Notes: generated by a model from the letters alone, not told the origin. Positions 1 to 8,218 are shown, numbered from the stretch's first letter. The stretch is DNA of 44,485 nucleotides from Chara braunii (GCA_003427395.1 BFEA01000512.1:419998-464482), one strand, 5' to 3'. A program made the numbers and translations.

Positions 1-86
<86 letters not shown>
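1..86. repeat. (GA)n microsatellite
   Basis: An uninterrupted AG dinucleotide run opens the window. A similar run closes it at 44396-44485, so both window edges lie in simple repeats. Such polypurine tracts are common around repeats throughout this sequence. Confidence 0.97.
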
Positions 87-92
<6 letters not shown>

Positions 93-93
93 C

Positions 94-356
94 GATGAGC
101 ACCAAGTTCCCGTCAAGCACGAAAAGCAGGGATCGACGATGAGCACCAACCGTCGAGCGTGAAAGGAGAGCACCAAGTTCCCGTCGAGCACGAAAAGCAC
201 GGATCGACGATGAGCACCACCCGTCGAGCACGAAAAGCATGGATCGACGATGAGCACCACCCGTCGAGCACGAAAGGAGAGCACCAAGTTCCCGCCGAGC
301 ACAAAAAGCACGGATCGACGATGAGCACCATCCGTCGAGCACCAAAGGAGAGCACA
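94..356. repeat. Minisatellite built on GATGAGCACC / CGAGCACGAAA
   Basis: Four to five imperfect units alternate a GATGAGCACCA-type module with a GAGAGCACCAAGTTCCCG module, each closed by CGAGCACGAAA and a GGATCGAC joint. Units differ by point changes and by presence or absence of the second module. An open frame crosses it on the plus strand, but it simply follows the repeat and has no recognisable domain. Confidence 0.85.
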
Positions 357-366
357 GTCCGACAGT

Positions 367-368
<2 letters not shown>

Positions 369-411
<43 letters not shown>
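369..411. repeat. (AG)n microsatellite
   Basis: A pure AG run separates the GATGAGCACC minisatellite from the GC-rich repeat to its right. Confidence 0.95.
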
Positions 412-412
<1 letters not shown>

Positions 413-860
413 ACGGACCACCACGCAGGTAGAGCACCGACCACCGAGCACACGTGCACCGACGCAGAGCACGCACACGCGCACCGACCACGGAGCACAC
501 ACACGCGCACATTCAGAAAGGCGCATGTTGGGAAAGTGGCGGGCGATTGGAGAAGTGGCTGTGGGCGGCAACAACATTGCGCGCGGGCGATTGGAGGGGG
601 GGGGGGGCAGCAACAAAAAATGGGCGCGCGGGCGCTTGGACGGGTGGCCGGCAACACCGAAGCGGGCGGCCGGGGCAACAAAAGCAGACGGGTGGGCGAT
701 TCGGCGCTTCCGGTACCAAACGGCGACCGTGGAGGAGTGGGCGGGGCGGGCCACGATTACGGGCGGACGGGTGGGCGGACGATTGGAGGGGGTGGGCCAC
801 GATGACGGGCGGACGATTGGAGGGGTGGGCGGGCCTGCAATTCGGCACCTCCGGTAGTGA
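412..860. repeat. GC-rich degenerate minisatellite, G-run rich
   Basis: The left part repeats GAGCAC / CACCGACC words. The right part repeats GGGCGATTGGAGG and GGACGGGTGGGC words with many runs of three or more G, including a long G run near 595-606. The G runs could form G-quadruplexes on the plus strand. Open frames in several phases across it are low-complexity and not credible proteins. Confidence 0.7.
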
Positions 861-889
861 CCGGCAGAATCTGAAATCTGACATCGCAC

Positions 890-1009
890 GGCCCGAATCG
901 CAGGCCGGTAACCACTGCAGATGGCCCAGATCGCAGGCCGATCAGAAAACTTTCTGATCGGCCTGCGATCCGCGCCGTCCGTGGTGGTTACCGGCCTACA
1001 ATTCGGGCC
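890..1009. repeat. 120-bp foldback (inverted repeat with almost no loop)
   Basis: The left arm 890-948 and right arm 951-1009 are near-perfect reverse complements, with a 2-base centre in the context CAGAAA-AC-TTTCTG. The outer tips read GGCCCGAAT and ATTCGGGCC. Mismatches cluster in the middle of the arms. It resembles a foldback or MITE-like element or a hairpin precursor. No target-site duplication is evident. Confidence 0.85.
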
Positions 1010-1130
1010 ACGCAATATGATGTTTAGCAGTTATTATAGTGTTGTAGAAGAAGGATAGTGCAGCCATCAACTGAACCGTTGTTGATAAAGAGATCCGAGT
1101 TCTGATGGGATCAGATGAATGAATAATTTG

Positions 1131-1155
1131 AAAAAAAAAAAAAAAAAAAAAAAAA
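1131..1155. repeat. Poly(A) run
   Basis: Twenty-five consecutive A follow GAATAATTTG. It could be the tail of an unidentified retrocopy to its left. No clear source gene or target-site duplication was found. Confidence 0.8.
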
Positions 1156-1272
1156 CAGAATCAAATTACTTGGGGCAATTTGCTTCCCAACATCTCTTCA
1201 AACAATAAGCAACGAGAAAGTATGTGTTCCGGAAGTGTACGGTGTCCGGGTCCGCGGTTACCATGGAAAAAA

Positions 1273-1733
1273 TGAATTCGTTTTTTTATCTTCTTCCTTA
1301 CAACTCCCCCTGTTCAGAACCTCTTGCGTACAAGGCCGCCCACATGGATGTAGGTTGAGCGGCAGCTGCCCCCACCCCCGTGTGTTATGTCGACCCACTT
1401 GCACACAGCGAAAAGGCAAAGAGGCAAAGAAAAGAGGAAGGGAACAGGCAAATAAAACAGAACAGGGGGCAACAAAACAGATCCCAGATGACAAGTCCCA
1501 CATGCAAGCACCACCCCAGTTCTACACAGGCCAAACGACGGGACAAGACCAACCAGGATGTCAAAACATTCTTGTCTGCAAAGAAATCAAAAAAAGTCCC
1601 AGATACATATCTATACACAACAGATGGCCTTCGTTCGACATCAAGAAGTTGGTATTCCTATTCGGCATCATCGTAAGCAATTCGTGCCGGGACATCATAA
1701 AAACCAATCCTAGATGATGTATATATTGTCACA
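1273..1733 (+). mobile_element. Copia-type LTR-end fragment (plus orientation)
   Basis: This segment ends in ATTGTCACA and is followed at once by a primer-site-like sequence, the usual layout of an LTR 3' end. Its first 200 bp recur directly at 1790-1988. Its last 240 bp recur inverted at 2266-2490 with only scattered differences, so the duplication is fairly recent. The left border is uncertain, and open frames inside it are short and unrecognised. Confidence 0.6.
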
Positions 1734-1748
1734 TGATATCAGAGCGCC
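1734..1748 (+). other. Primer-binding-site-like sequence
   Basis: TGATATCAGAGCGCC directly follows an LTR-like end. Plant Copia elements commonly prime from initiator methionine tRNA with TGGTATCAGAGC, so this is a one-to-two-base variant of that site. A matching inverted site lies at 2656-2668. Confidence 0.65.
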
Positions 1749-1789
1749 AAAGCGAAAAACAAAAAGAAAACAAAGAAAACGAGAAAAAC

Positions 1790-1988
1790 TTAATTCGTTT
1801 TTAATCTTCTTCCTTACAACTCCCCCTGTTAAGAACCTCTTGCGTACAAGGCCGCCCGTGTGGATGTAGGTTGACCGGCGGCTGTCCCCACCCCCGTGTG
1901 TCATATTGACCCACTTGCACACAGCCAAAAGGCAAAGAGGCAAAGAAAAGAGGAAGGGAACAGCCAAATAAAACAGAACAGGGGGCAT
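1790..1988 (+). mobile_element. Second direct copy of the 1273-1470 segment
   Basis: It shares AATTCGTTTTT, the ATCTTCTTCC tract, CTCCCCCTGTT and the closing AACAGGGGGCA with 1273-1470. The 42-base spacer after the primer-like site is A-rich. The arrangement suggests an LTR-leader-LTR rearrangement or a tandem duplication. Confidence 0.7.
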
Positions 1989-2265
1989 CCCGGTTTTGTC
2001 CCGTTGTTCGGTCTATTTCGCGAGTGTAGCGGTGCTTCATGTGGGACCAGTCATCCGGGGTTTTTTTATAGTCTTGGCATCCTGGTTGGTTGTTTCCCGT
2101 TGTTCGGCCTGCATGGGGGCGGTGCTTTTATGTGGGAATCATAATCCGGGATTGCCTTTTATACCGGTCCTCCGGGTTCTTTTTGGTATCCTAGTTGGCT
2201 GCTTCCCGTTGTTCGGCCTATCAATGGGGGCAGTGCTTTTATGTGGGAATCATCATCTAGGATTG
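1989..2265. repeat. Tandem repeat of about 105 bp, three degenerate units
   Basis: Units share CCCGTTGTTCGGCCTG, GGGGGCGGTGCTTTTATG and a GGGAATCAT tail, at about 2000, 2095 and 2200. A related unit continues at 2411-2490 and its reverse complement is at 1484-1560, so the unit derives from the flanking retroelement. Confidence 0.75.
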
Positions 2266-2620
2266 TTTTTTATGATGTCCCGGTACGAATTGCTTACGAT
2301 GACGCCGAATAGGAATGCCAACTTCTTGACGTCGAACAAGGCCATCTGCTGTGTATAGATATGTATCTGGGACTTTTTTTGATTTCTTTGCAGACAAGAA
2401 TGTTTTGACATCCTGGCTGGTCTTGTTCCGTCGTTTGGCCTGTGTGTGCTGGGGCGGTGCTTGCATGTGGGACCTGTCATCTGGGATCTGTTTTGTTGCC
2501 CCCTGTTCTGTTTTATTTGGCTGTTCCCTTCCTCTTTTCTTTGCCTCTTTGCCTTTTGGCTGTGTGCAAGCGGGTCAATATGACACAGGAAGAAGATAAA
2601 AAACTGAATTCATTTTTTCT
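2266..2620 (-). mobile_element. Inverted copy of the 1310-1700 retroelement segment
   Basis: Read on the minus strand it matches 1484-1700 closely, then continues into the AACAGGGGGCA and AGAGGCAAAGAAAAGAGG words of the 1273-1470 block. With the plus copy it forms a large inverted repeat centred near 2000. Confidence 0.85.
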
Positions 2621-2655
2621 TGTTTGTCTTTCTTTTTTCCTTTTTGTTCGCATTT

Positions 2656-2668
2656 GCGCTCTGATACT
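2656..2668 (-). other. Primer-binding-site-like sequence, minus strand
   Basis: Minus strand AGTATCAGAGCGC lies two bases beyond an LTR-like end TATTGTCACA. It is the counterpart of the site at 1734-1748 and close to the plant initiator-tRNA complement. Confidence 0.6.
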
Positions 2669-2670
2669 CT

Positions 2671-2840
2671 TGTGACAATAAACAGTTTGTCACAGCCCCT
2701 CGTTTGTTGTCCTCTTCTGCCTCTCTGCCTACGGTGTACCGGGCAGTTCTATTTGACGATATATATATATAGGACATATATATGTGGATTTACACATAAG
2801 GCTAGGGTCTTGGAACAGACAGGAGGGGTCTAACTCCAAG
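2671..2840 (-). mobile_element. Probable LTR 3' part, minus orientation
   Basis: It lies on the LTR side of the minus-strand primer-like site and ends, on the minus strand, in ATTGTCACA. It contains a TATATATATA block at 2760-2770 that could serve as an LTR TATA box. The far border is not identified. Confidence 0.4.
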
Positions 2841-2973
2841 CACAAAGAAGACGCACCGCTGGATAAGGACTAGGCCGAATTTAACACAGACTACAGACTA
2901 GCACAGATACTCGACGCATGTAGCTGACCAATCCTCTGACCACATACAGAATGCTGAATAGAATGATACCGTG

Positions 2974-3100
2974 CTACCTTCTTTCCCCCAATACAACGTA
3001 CGTATGGTCATTATAGCTGGCTGTATTTAGACTGAAAGATACCCCAAATACATACAGCTATAATGATCATACGATGTATTCGGGGGAAGAAGGAAGGTGG
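2974..3100. repeat. Foldback with 55-bp arms and 17-base loop
   Basis: Arms 2974-3028 and 3046-3100 are reverse complements with a few mismatches and small indels. Shared tips read CTACCTTCTTTCCCCC and the mirrored GGGGGAAGAAGGAAGGTGG. It resembles a MITE or foldback transposon remnant. Confidence 0.85.
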
Positions 3101-3880
3101 CAGGGGGTCCTACCTAGGGTACGGCTCTCATAGGTTAGACCCTGACCTTGGCATCGGCCATTTAACACTCTGCCTGTGACAGCCTAAGCAGGGATGTTCT
3201 AGGTACAGACCCCTGGATGAGAGCCCCACTCTTGGTTGTACTTATTGAGCCCAGCGTCCATACACGAGATGCTGGCTCTTTCTACTATGCCTCAAACAGG
3301 GCCTCGGTCTTCCCCAAACATAAGGTATATGTGTTGTAAACGAATGCAACGCGTTGGTGCTCACGACCACTGTCTGGTCAGGTCACTCCGCCCAAGGACT
3401 GGTCACGAATGATGGACTGGTGGTGGGGGTGGGGGTGGGGGTGGGCCAGGGAATATTGAAAGGAACGTGGGTGGGTGGGTAGGGGTCTCGTGCCTGGCGG
3501 TATGTATAACGTCATCACGGTGATTTTTTTCTAATGTGAGCGTGTTCGAGCGCATGTTTTCCGTTGCTTTTTTTCCACCCCCTTTTTTATTTGCATATTG
3601 GCCATTGCTTGCTTGTCACTTTTTATTTGCATCCTCCCTGGCAAAGTTTGCCAGGGGGATCGCTCCTCGACTGCATGGTAATACGGAGAGACAGGGATGA
3701 TAGGCCGAGCGCGCGGGGCAGGTAGGGAGGGATAGCCTGATAACCGAGTAAAGAGTGGTAGGGCGTGATGGTGGGAGGTACCCGACCCATTTCCTAGGCT
3801 ATACTGTACTCAAGTTATTGGTGAATCGTTTGGTTCAGTTTTCGTTTTCGTTTTCGTTGTTTTCCTTTATTTATTCAGGT
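3101..3880. other. No gene; one further inverted pair and a G tract
   Basis: GGCTCTCAT near 3122 is mirrored by ATGAGAGCC near 3214, giving a loose long-range hairpin. The rest is unrecognised single-copy-looking DNA apart from the G-rich tract described separately. No open frame of note. Confidence 0.4.
3424..3445 (+). other. G-quadruplex candidate
   Basis: Three runs of five G and a fourth run of three G are separated by single T. This is a textbook compact quadruplex pattern on the plus strand. A second, looser GGG/T series follows at 3466-3485. Confidence 0.75.
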
Positions 3881-3882
3881 AC

Positions 3883-4000
3883 CTCCGCCTTCTGTGGAAA
3901 TTAGGAACAGCTGTCAAATTCTCAGACACAGTAGGAATTTAAAAATAAATAGGAATATGGAGATAGCCCGGACACAGCGGTTGTATATTGCAAGGCAGGA
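3883..4000. repeat. Diverged direct repeat, copy 1 (pair at 4577-4730)
   Basis: It shares GTGGAAATTAG, TAGGAAT and CGGTTGTATATT words, in order, with 4577-4730. Gaps of tens of bases differ between copies. The family is not identified. Confidence 0.6.
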
Positions 4001-4099
4001 AAGATGATCGCACTTTTGGGAATTTTTGGGAATCGCGTCACCGAGAGCGCGAGGCGATAGGACGTACCTGGTCTGATCTGATCTAGGTTTCTGACAAAT

Positions 4100-4410
4100 C
4101 CCCCCCTTTTTTTTTTAGGTTTCTGGCTAGGCTACCAGCCGGGCCGCCCGGGTCACCTTGTGTTGCACGTGCGGATGGTCCCAGCAAAAACAAAACAAAA
4201 AAAAAAAACAATCCCAAAAAATCGGAAAAAAAACTATGTTATGCAGAAAAATAAACAGAACAACTTTTGCCTCAGGGTCATATCGAAATTCTTTACCAAT
4301 TTAAAATAAAAATAAAATTTGAAAAATAAAATTTTATTCTTATTTATTTTAATCCTTTTTGGCCCGGCCGGGCAAGTGGTCCCGGGCCACTCTGGTAGCC
4401 TAGATTTGCG
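4100..4410. repeat. Imperfect inverted repeat with GC-rich hairpins
   Basis: GGCTACCAGCCGGGCCGCCCGGG at the left is mirrored, with differences, by GGCCCGGCCGGGC and CTGGTAGCCTAG at 4360-4405. A perfect local hairpin AGTGG-TCCCGGG-CCACT lies at 4374-4390. The segment between is A/T-rich and has no recognised gene. Confidence 0.5.
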
Positions 4411-4576
4411 AATGGAAATATTGTTGTTGCGTGTAAAGAGCAATCGGCCATTACTTGTCTTTATTCTTCTGACAAATCAGCATTCGCACGTATATATAGG
4501 AATTTCCTAGGATTATTCCGTCGGAAACTCGGCAAATAGGTTGCGACCGCCCTCGCCCTCGGCCGGGTACGGTTAG

Positions 4577-4730
4577 GACTTCGGTGGAAATTAGAAGCGA
4601 GAGTCAGGACTGCAGGGCGGCGGGCAGTTTTTTCCCGTTTCCGAGGGCTTAGATTCAATAGGAATTTTGAAAAAATATTACGACTCGAGACAAAGCAAAA
4701 AAAAAACGGTTGTATATTACAGGGAGGGAA
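4577..4730. repeat. Diverged direct repeat, copy 2 (pair at 3883-4000)
   Basis: It matches the 3883-4000 block in word order but carries inserted GC-rich sequence. Nothing coding was recognised in it, and 4730-5170 to its right is also unrecognised. Confidence 0.6.
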
Positions 4731-5179
4731 ATTCGAATTTCTTCGCAGGCAGTACATACGCACGCGCACACGAGATGCCATAGGGAAGAAGGTCGGAGTA
4801 GAGGCAGGGGGGGAGAGAGACCCAAAATAGGGGCCCGTGCGGGACGCAGGAGAAATGACAAGTGAGGAGGGTTTAGTCGGACGTGGAAGCGTTAAGTGAA
4901 ACGTAACGGATTGTATGCTACGAATTCAAAATACTCCCAGGTACTACACGGGTCTGGAGACGGACGATAGCGACCTGGGTCGGAGAGCAGTCCAGCACGG
5001 CACAGAGGCACACAAGAAGGATTGGACGACTATGTGAGACCAGACGGATCCTACGTAGGAAGGATGAGCCAATCAGAGCCTAGCATTGAAGCAGGTAGTG
5101 ACCGTGCAAGGGAAGGCTCGCGCTATATGATGAGGGCAAGGCCGCATCGGCCCTCACTAGCTCTGGGCGGTAGAGAACG

Positions 5180-5250
5180 GTGGGCCGAGAGGCAAAGGGC
5201 GTGTGGCAAGCCTCCTGATGAGACTGGGGCGCACCCGGTTGAAACATGTA
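5180..5250 (+). ncRNA. Hammerhead-ribozyme-like motif a
   Basis: CTGATGAG at 5215-5222 is followed by a six-pair stem, ACTGGG with CCCGGT, closing a five-base loop, and then GAAAC at 5241-5245. This is the conserved hammerhead core with stem II. GAGGC and GCCTC at the left could form stem I. No proper NUH cleavage site or stem III was found, so it is probably a decayed relative of motifs b to e. Known hammerheads occur in Penelope-like elements and plant retrozymes. Confidence 0.5.
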
Positions 5251-5660
5251 GGGGAAAGCGTGCGCGATATGAGCAGTGTACAGTGTACACGCATGTTTGA
5301 ACGAAGCTATTCTGTCTGGGTGTGAAGAGCAATTTGGCCATTGCTTACCTTCTTCTTCTTTATCTTTTATATTCCATCTTCCTTAGGATTAATTATTGTA
5401 ATTGTTTTTTCTTTTCTTATGCCGAATATTCTTATTCTTGCTTTTATTGTTAGGCTCTGGGGACTTCTTCCACTACTCTGTGGACTCAATTGTGGTCCGA
5501 TTCATTCATCGATGTCCAGAAGTGGGGGGAAAAAATCACGCATGGCGGACCGTCATGGTGGCGACATGCATCCAAAAAAAGAGATCGCAGTGTGAGGATC
5601 CTCTTATTCTTTTTTCTTTCGTTCGTTCTTTTCTTGTTTCAATCGTCAGGAGTTGGAGAG

Positions 5661-5752
5661 GTCAAGGTGGTGCCCCGACAGTCAGAGCTTGGGGGGATTG
5701 GCCGGCCTCCTGATGGGAGACCAGGGGAATCATCGCACCAGGTCGAAAAACG
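5661..5752 (+). ncRNA. Hammerhead-ribozyme-like motif b (degenerate)
   Basis: A candidate cleavage triplet GTC at 5661 precedes AAGGTGGTGCC, a signature shared with motifs c and e. CTGATGGG at 5710 has A9 changed to G. Stem II is GACC with GGTC around a long loop, then GAAAAA replaces GAAAC. Two core changes make activity unlikely. Confidence 0.4.
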
Positions 5753-5879
5753 CGTTCGGGAACGTGGTCCTTTTCCTGAGGATTGGACATTCGGGAAATT
5801 ACATTCCATCACTGTACGGAAAAGCAGCTTAGGGGGGAGCGGGGAGGGGGGCGGAAACAGCTACAGTCACTGCGCTCTT

Positions 5880-5959
5880 CCTCATCATCTTCTTCTTCTT
5901 CTTCTTCTTCTTCTTCTTCTTCTTCTTCTCCTACTTCTTCCTCTTCTTCTTCTTCTTCT
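5880..5959. repeat. (CTT)n polypyrimidine tract
   Basis: A nearly pure TTC trinucleotide run. It produces long leucine- or serine-only open frames on the plus strand and glutamate-only frames on the minus strand, which are artefacts. Homopurine mirror tracts like this can adopt triplex structures. Confidence 0.95.
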
Positions 5960-5960
5960 T

Positions 5961-6146
5961 GCCGGAAAGTCTGGTGGTGCTGCAAGGCGGAGCTATGGAG
6001 AGAGCCCCTGAGGAGTGCCAGGAGCGCAGCCTGTCGGAAACGCGTCGTGGAAATTGCGCGTTTTATTCTGAGAACTGAACATGCGGAGAAGAAATGCAAA
6101 TCTGTCGATGCTTGTACGAGAAGAGGCAGTCTATGGCCACTGTTTT
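5961..6146. repeat. Direct repeat, copy 1 (pair at 6554-6745)
   Basis: It shares GGTGGTGC, the AGGAGTGCCAGGAGCGCAG block, GAAACGCG, the ACGAGAAG word and the start of a TATGGCC/CTGTT.TCAC block with 6554-6745. Both copies are followed by pyrimidine-rich tracts, suggesting a tandem or retro-duplicated unit that carries a hammerhead-like core. Confidence 0.75.
5969..6046 (+). ncRNA. Hammerhead-ribozyme-like motif c
   Basis: GTC at 5969 is followed by TGGTGGTGC, a 30-base segment ending GCCC, then CTGAGGAG at 6008-6015. CAGG pairs with CCTG as stem II, and GAAACGCG starts at 6037. Core bases C3, U4, G5, A6, G8, A9 and GAAA are intact, and position 7 is naturally variable. Stem III outside the core pairs is weak. 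It lies in a 190-bp direct repeat with motif e. Confidence 0.5.
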
Positions 6147-6158
6147 CACTTTTCACTA

Positions 6159-6182
6159 TTCTTCTTCTTCTTCTTCTTCTTT
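6159..6182. repeat. (CTT)n tract
   Basis: A short TTC run that follows the 5961-6146 repeat and precedes motif d. Confidence 0.9.
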
Positions 6183-6183
6183 G

Positions 6184-6261
6184 CTCAGGGTGGATTGCTT
6201 CAGTGGGTGCGGGAGTGTGGTTGCCCTTGATAAGTCCTGGTGCGCAGCCAGGCGAAACGCG
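6184..6261 (+). ncRNA. Hammerhead-ribozyme-like motif d (stem II flipped)
   Basis: CTC-AGGGTGG at 6184 occupies the place of the cleavage triplet. TTGATAAG at 6227 replaces CUGAUGAG, so C3 and G8 are changed. Stem II is CCTGG with CCAGG. In motif e it is CCAGG with CCTGG, so both strands changed together. The loop GCGCAG and GAAACGCG are kept. Probably inactive, but good evidence for a paired stem. Confidence 0.45.
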
Positions 6262-6375
6262 TTGGGGAATGTGCTCGTTGAGTAGATAGGCCGTGTAGGT
6301 GCTTCAATGACATCATCGAGACATGGACGCGTAGCGATTGGCCTCGCTATTTCAATTCAATTTTCACTTCACTTC

Positions 6376-6377
<2 letters not shown>

Positions 6378-6406
<29 letters not shown>

Positions 6407-6437
6407 CTTCTTCTTCTTCTTTCTTCTTTCTTCTTCT
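6378..6437. repeat. (CTT)n tract
   Basis: TTC trinucleotide run, slightly interrupted at its right end. No gene. Confidence 0.95.
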
Positions 6438-6553
6438 GCATACGTAACTGAACGACGCAGCAGACAATGACGACGCGTGTGGGACTGCGCCTGTAGCTAG
6501 TTGAATGGTATAAACGAGAGGGCAAGGCCGTCGGTCCTCTATTCTCAGATACT

Positions 6554-6745
6554 TGGCCGGACGGATTGTGTCAGGTGGTGCCGCAAGATGATTTTGGGAG
6601 AAGCCCCCTGAGGAGTGCCAGGAGCGCAGCCTGGCCGAAACGCGCAAGGGTGAAATTCCGTGTTTCAGCTGCGGAAGTCGAATGAATTTTATCATCGCGT
6701 ATACGAGAAGCAGACAATGGCCTCTGTTCTCACTATGCAGCTGCT
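6554..6745. repeat. Direct repeat, copy 2 (pair at 5961-6146)
   Basis: Homologous to 5961-6146 as described there. It carries the best preserved hammerhead-like core of the cluster and runs into CT-rich sequence at 6750-6840. Confidence 0.75.
6570..6650 (+). ncRNA. Hammerhead-ribozyme-like motif e (best of the cluster)
   Basis: GTC at 6570-6572 could be the cleavage triplet, preceded by TGTGT. The core CTGAGGAG starts at 6608. Stem II is six pairs, GCCAGG with CCTGGC, with loop AGCGCAG. GAAACGCG starts at 6637. ACGCG can pair with TGTGT as a five-pair stem III with G.U pairs. A bulged stem I of GG-U-GG with CCCC is possible. All invariant core bases are present. Confidence 0.55.
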
Positions 6746-6920
6746 TTTTTTCTCACTATGCAGCTTCTTTTTCTCTCACTATGCAGCTTCTTTTTCTTTC
6801 TTCTTTCTTCTTTCTTCGTTCTTTCTTCTTCTCTTTTATGTTCCCATCCCCGCCCCCGACGTTCCCCCCCTCGCTCTGCAAATTCGTTGCATATGTGCAT
6901 AGCTTACGAAAGATAGATGA

Positions 6921-6937
6921 CCGGATACGAAGAATCT
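6921..6937 (+). repeat. Small hairpin repeat, copy 1
   Basis: CCGGAT-ACGAAGA-ATCT is the first of three related hairpins with loop ACGAA(G/C)A. Here the outer pairs of the right arm have decayed. The others are at 7171-7189 and 7251-7269. Confidence 0.55.
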
Positions 6938-7170
6938 ACGAAACGGAGCGGCGCCCAATAGGTGGAGGACACGCTGCCTCGTTTTCAGCGGAAGATAACA
7001 AAAATCAATGGCCATATTAAATTTATCAAAAAAAAGCAAATGGTATGAAAGTTTGATACGGATGGATAATTGGTCCAGGTGCAGAGAGAGAGAGAGAGAA
7101 AGAGGCGGCGCGGGGGGGGGAAGCTGGAAGATGACTGGCTGGGCCGTAGATTACGAAGATCAATGTCCGA

Positions 7171-7189
7171 CCAGGTACGAACAATCTGG
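7171..7189 (+). repeat. Small hairpin repeat, copy 2
   Basis: CCAGGT-ACGAACA-ATCTGG forms six pairs including one G.U, preceded by CAATGTCCGA, which is also present before copy 3. Confidence 0.65.
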
Positions 7190-7194
7190 CCAGA

Positions 7195-7341
7195 AGAGAG
7201 AGAGAGAGGGGAGAGAGAGAGAGTGAGAGAGAGAGAGAGGCAATGTCCGACCAGATACGAAGAATCTGGCCAGAAGAGAAGAGAGAGAGGGGAGAGAGAG
7301 AGGGGAGAGAGAGAGGGGAGAGAGAGAGTGAGAGGGGACAC

Positions 7342-7356
<15 letters not shown>
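7195..7356. repeat. (GA)n-rich tracts
   Basis: GA dinucleotides interrupted by GGGG and TG, flanking hairpin copy 3. Serine/leucine-only open frames on the minus strand are artefacts of this tract. Confidence 0.9.
7251..7269 (+). repeat. Small hairpin repeat, copy 3
   Basis: CCAGAT-ACGAAGA-ATCTGG forms six perfect pairs. The shared prefix CAATGTCCGA and suffix CCAGAAGAG show that copies 2 and 3 are a duplication separated by GA tract. Confidence 0.7.

Positions 7357-7410
<54 letters not shown>
7357..7410. repeat. (ACAG)n tetranucleotide repeat
   Basis: A clean GACA/CAGA tetranucleotide run ending at GTGTGCAGGG. Confidence 0.95.
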
Positions 7411-7673
7411 GTGTGCAGGGGTAGGTGGTAGGTTGTGGAATGCTTAACAGTATTACTCGTCCTCCACAAAATACGACGCACCCTCATCGTGCGTATATCG
7501 CGCCAGGGAAGTAGGGGAAGGCAAGGGAAGAACTCGTTTAAAAAAAAAAAGAAGACAAATAAACAAACAAAGAGAAAAGGGAAACAAGGACAAAAACAGG
7601 GTTTATCGGTTACGAGAATAGAAAGAGCAACCACCAAAACGGAAAGCGAGAACGGAGAAAGGAGTTGTAAAGC

Positions 7674-7783
7674 CGTTCGGGACATCCGTTAACATTGGAA
7701 CGATACAGAGAGAGAAGATTAGCATGGCCCCTACGAATGGATGACACGCATAAATCGAGAAAAAAATGGTCAAAAAAAAAAAA
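7674..7783 (+). pseudogene. U6 snRNA pseudogene 1 with A tail
   Basis: From TTCGGGACATCCG through ATTGGAACGATACAGAG, AGATTAGCATGGCCCC, GATGACACGC and ATAAATCGAGA it follows plant U6 in order. The ACAGAGA box carries a GAGA insertion. The GCGCAAGG segment is replaced by TACGAATGG, and extra A lie before TGGTC. An A run follows instead of a T terminator, and no polymerase III upstream element was recognised. It is a retropseudogene, not a working spliceosomal RNA gene. Confidence 0.85.
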
Positions 7784-7789
7784 GAGGAT

Positions 7790-8218
7790 TTGGAAACAGA
7801 CATAAATAAATAAAGGCCGGAGAAAGGAAGGAGGAAGCGGGGCTGAAGGGATGAGTTAATTGAAGTGTCCCGACTTACCCTCGCGGAGCTCTCTTCCGCA
7901 GCCCCAGCTATGGCGCCAAGGGTCCCTGGCTATGTCGTCGTAGCCAGGCCTTCGCAGAGGTGAGGCTGAGAGAGTTCAACTGGGCGGAATATTATCGGCC
8001 GATAAGTTGCGTTGGACCGATAACGTCTGATCTGGATAATCCAGTTCGCGACGTCACGGGCTCGAGGCCTGTAAGAGAACCAGGTAATCTGGACTGTGTG
8101 CAATAATTGTTGTGCGCTTACACCCTTTCTTTTTCGGGAGAACGGTTTGCGTTTTTTTTTTGTTTTTGTTTTTGTTTTTTTTTTGTCAAGGAAAGAAAAA
8201 GAGGCCGAAGATATTTAG
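7790..8218. other. No gene recognised
   Basis: Unrecognised sequence with one B-box-like GGCTCGAGGCC word at 8059-8069 and a T-rich stretch at 8150-8184. I see no gene and no clear repeat partner within the window. Confidence 0.4.

Noticed and set aside
94-356. GATGAG...CACGAAA units as hammerhead ribozymes
   Set aside because: The segment between GATGAG and GAAA has no complementary arms for stem II and the preceding C-U is missing.
94-360. Regular units as a CRISPR array
   Set aside because: Units are contiguous minisatellite repeats with no unique spacers, and the context is eukaryotic.
113-1015. 300-codon minus-strand open frame
   Set aside because: It crosses a minisatellite, a GA repeat and a foldback; composition follows the repeats and several other phases are open too.
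5490-6289. Overlapping plus frames of 168-173 codons
   Set aside because: Mostly homopolymeric leucine or serine from the CTT tract, and hammerhead-like motifs lie in the same DNA.
7674-7773. Functional U6 snRNA gene
   Set aside because: Insertion in the ACAGAGA box, altered GCGCAAGG segment and an A tail instead of a T terminator show a pseudogene.
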